In this document: positions 63,001 to 64,000 of the stretch, in pieces | Numbering within the stretch: position 1 is the stretch's first letter | How the letters are laid out: each line of letters starts with the position of its first letter | Assembly (NCBI RefSeq): GCF_014489535.1 | Contig: NZ_CP060783.1 | Coordinates: 3,679,501 to 3,743,500, forward strand | DNA from: Diaphorobacter aerolatus | GTDB taxonomy: Bacteria; Pseudomonadota; Gammaproteobacteria; Burkholderiales; Burkholderiaceae_C | Direction of reading: 5' to 3' | DNA length: 64,000 bases | Program-made: the position numbers and the translations under genes | Notes under the pieces: generated by a model | Told to the model about the DNA's origin: nothing | Databases searched by the model: none | Seen by the model: only the letters and a program-made list of their open reading frames with translations

Positions 63001-64000
63001 ATGAGCAACGTAACTTCCATTTCCGCAGGGGCTCTGGGCTGGCGGACCCTGTGGCGCGATCTGCGCGCGGGCGAGTTGCGCTTGCTCATCGTCGCGGTAA
63101 CGCTCGCGGTCGCGGCGCTGACCTCCGTGGGCTTCTTTTCGGATCGTCTGCAAAGCGGTTTGCAGCGCGATGCCTTGCAGTTGCTTGGCGGTGACATCGT
63201 GATCGTGAGCGACAACGCAACGCCCGAGCGCTTCGTGCAGGAAGCCGCAAGGCTCGGCTTGAAGAGTTCATCGACGCTGAGCTTCCCGACCATGGCGCGA
63301 GCCAGCGACGCGCAGGGCGGGGCCAGCAAACTCGTGGCGCTCAAGAGCGTGGATGCCAGCTACCCGCCGCGTGGGCAATTGCAGGTGGCCACGCAAGCGG
63401 CGCAGCCGGGCTCGGGCACCACGGAGATTCCCGCTGCGGGCGAGGTCTGGGTCGATGCACCCTTGCTCGATGCGCTGGCCATCGGTGTGGGGGACGCGCT
63501 GCTGCTCGGTGATGCGACGTTCAAGGTCGGCCGCATCATCGTGCAGGAGCCTGATCGCGGCGCGGGCTTCATCAGCTTTGCGCCGCGCGCGCTGATCAAT
63601 GCGCAGGATCTCAACGCCACGGGACTGGTTCAGCCCGCAAGCCGCATCACCTACCGGTTCGCGGTGGCTGGCGAAGCGCCGCGCGCGGTGCAGCAGTTCA
63701 AGGACTTTGCGACGCGGCTCACCGATGCGCACGAGGTGCGCGGCGTGCGCGTGGAGTCGCTGGAGAGCGGCCGCCCGAGATGCACCAGACGCTGGTGCGA
63801 GCACAGAATTTTCTGAACCTGGTCGCGCTGCTGGCCGCCCTGTTGTCCGCCGTGGCCGTGGCGCTTGCAGCACGCGGCTTTGCCAATGAACACCTCGACG
63901 CCTCGGCGATGCTGCGCGTGCTGGGGCAGAGCCAGCGCACCATTGCCTGGGCCTACGCCATCGAGTTCGCGCTGATCGGTTTGTTCGCCAGCCTGCTCGG
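63001..64000 (+). CDS. FtsX-family ABC transporter permease (YbbP-like), 3' end outside window, frame broken once
   Basis: First about 333 residues of a large permease. N-terminal cytoplasmic segment, TM1 at about 28-48 (LLIVAVTLAVAALTSVGFF), then a periplasmic MacB-like domain (LLGGDIVIVSDNATPERF). After the break at CCC 63774-63776 (ESLESGRP to EMHQTLVRAQNFLNL), two further helices appear (VALLAALLSAVAVAL; AYAIEFALIGLFASLL). Matches YbbP-type permeases, which pair with a YbbA ATPase for envelope lipid or lipoprotein processes. The gene runs past the window end. Confidence 0.87.

Overview
The window is about 64 kb of high-GC DNA from a betaproteobacterium, most likely Burkholderiales and probably Comamonadaceae (Comamonas, Delftia or Acidovorax type). 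This rests on several solo Bug-family (TctC-like) binding proteins, an Omp32-type porin, a PrpR-like regulator, the order gpmA - rhodanese - grxC - secB - gpsA, and DUF883/DUF1328/DUF3460 proteins. The species assignment is an inference from gene content; no rRNA gene is present.

Layout. 1-2.6 kb: 3' part of a FepA-like siderophore receptor, converging with a zinc metallopeptidase-like gene. 2.6-6.1 kb: three small envelope or stress genes (BON lipoprotein, DUF883, DUF1328) beside a CHASE3 histidine kinase and a NarL-type regulator. 6.2-21.7 kb: housekeeping genes (a receiver protein, moeB, ctpA, gpmA, rhodanese, grxC, secB, gpsA, lysA/lysR, panBC, pabB-pabC fusion, porin, CHMI-like isomerase, scpA, DUF3460). 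22-26 kb: a large secreted phosphoesterase with a C-terminal anchor signal and a DeoR regulator. 26-34.5 kb: a PrpR-like sigma54 activator divergent from a six-gene operon (CoA-transferase, HMG-CoA-lyase-like, three Bug proteins, alpha/beta hydrolase), with a near-consensus sigma54 promoter. 34.6-42.6 kb: BamE-like lipoprotein, hipBA, small lipoprotein, metG, patatin, Mrr-like membrane nuclease and apbC. 42.7-45.3 kb: an FdhF/YdeP-family molybdoenzyme with a small partner. 45.4-49.5 kb: mnmH, selD, an acetyltransferase and an M20 amidohydrolase. 49.6-52.4 kb: infA, an RRM protein, an IS-like remnant and a candidate effector plus partner. 52.4-62.9 kb: selC, selB, selA, fdhE, fdnI, fdnH, the selenocysteine-containing fdnG (UGA with a visible SECIS) and divergent fdhD. 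The window ends inside an FtsX-type permease gene.

The biological centre is a nearly complete selenium economy within about 17 kb: selenophosphate synthesis (SelD), selenouridine in tRNA (MnmH), Sec-tRNA and its charging and delivery (SelC, SelA, SelB), and the target selenoprotein FdnG with its partner subunits and maturation factors FdhE and FdhD.

Caution on sequence quality. About twenty single-base deletions, mostly in short G or C runs, break otherwise intact conserved genes (moeB, scpA, metG, selD, fdnG five times, fdhD and others). The uniform sign and context point to assembly or base-calling error rather than gene decay. I annotate each such gene over its full reconstructed span and state where the frame breaks.
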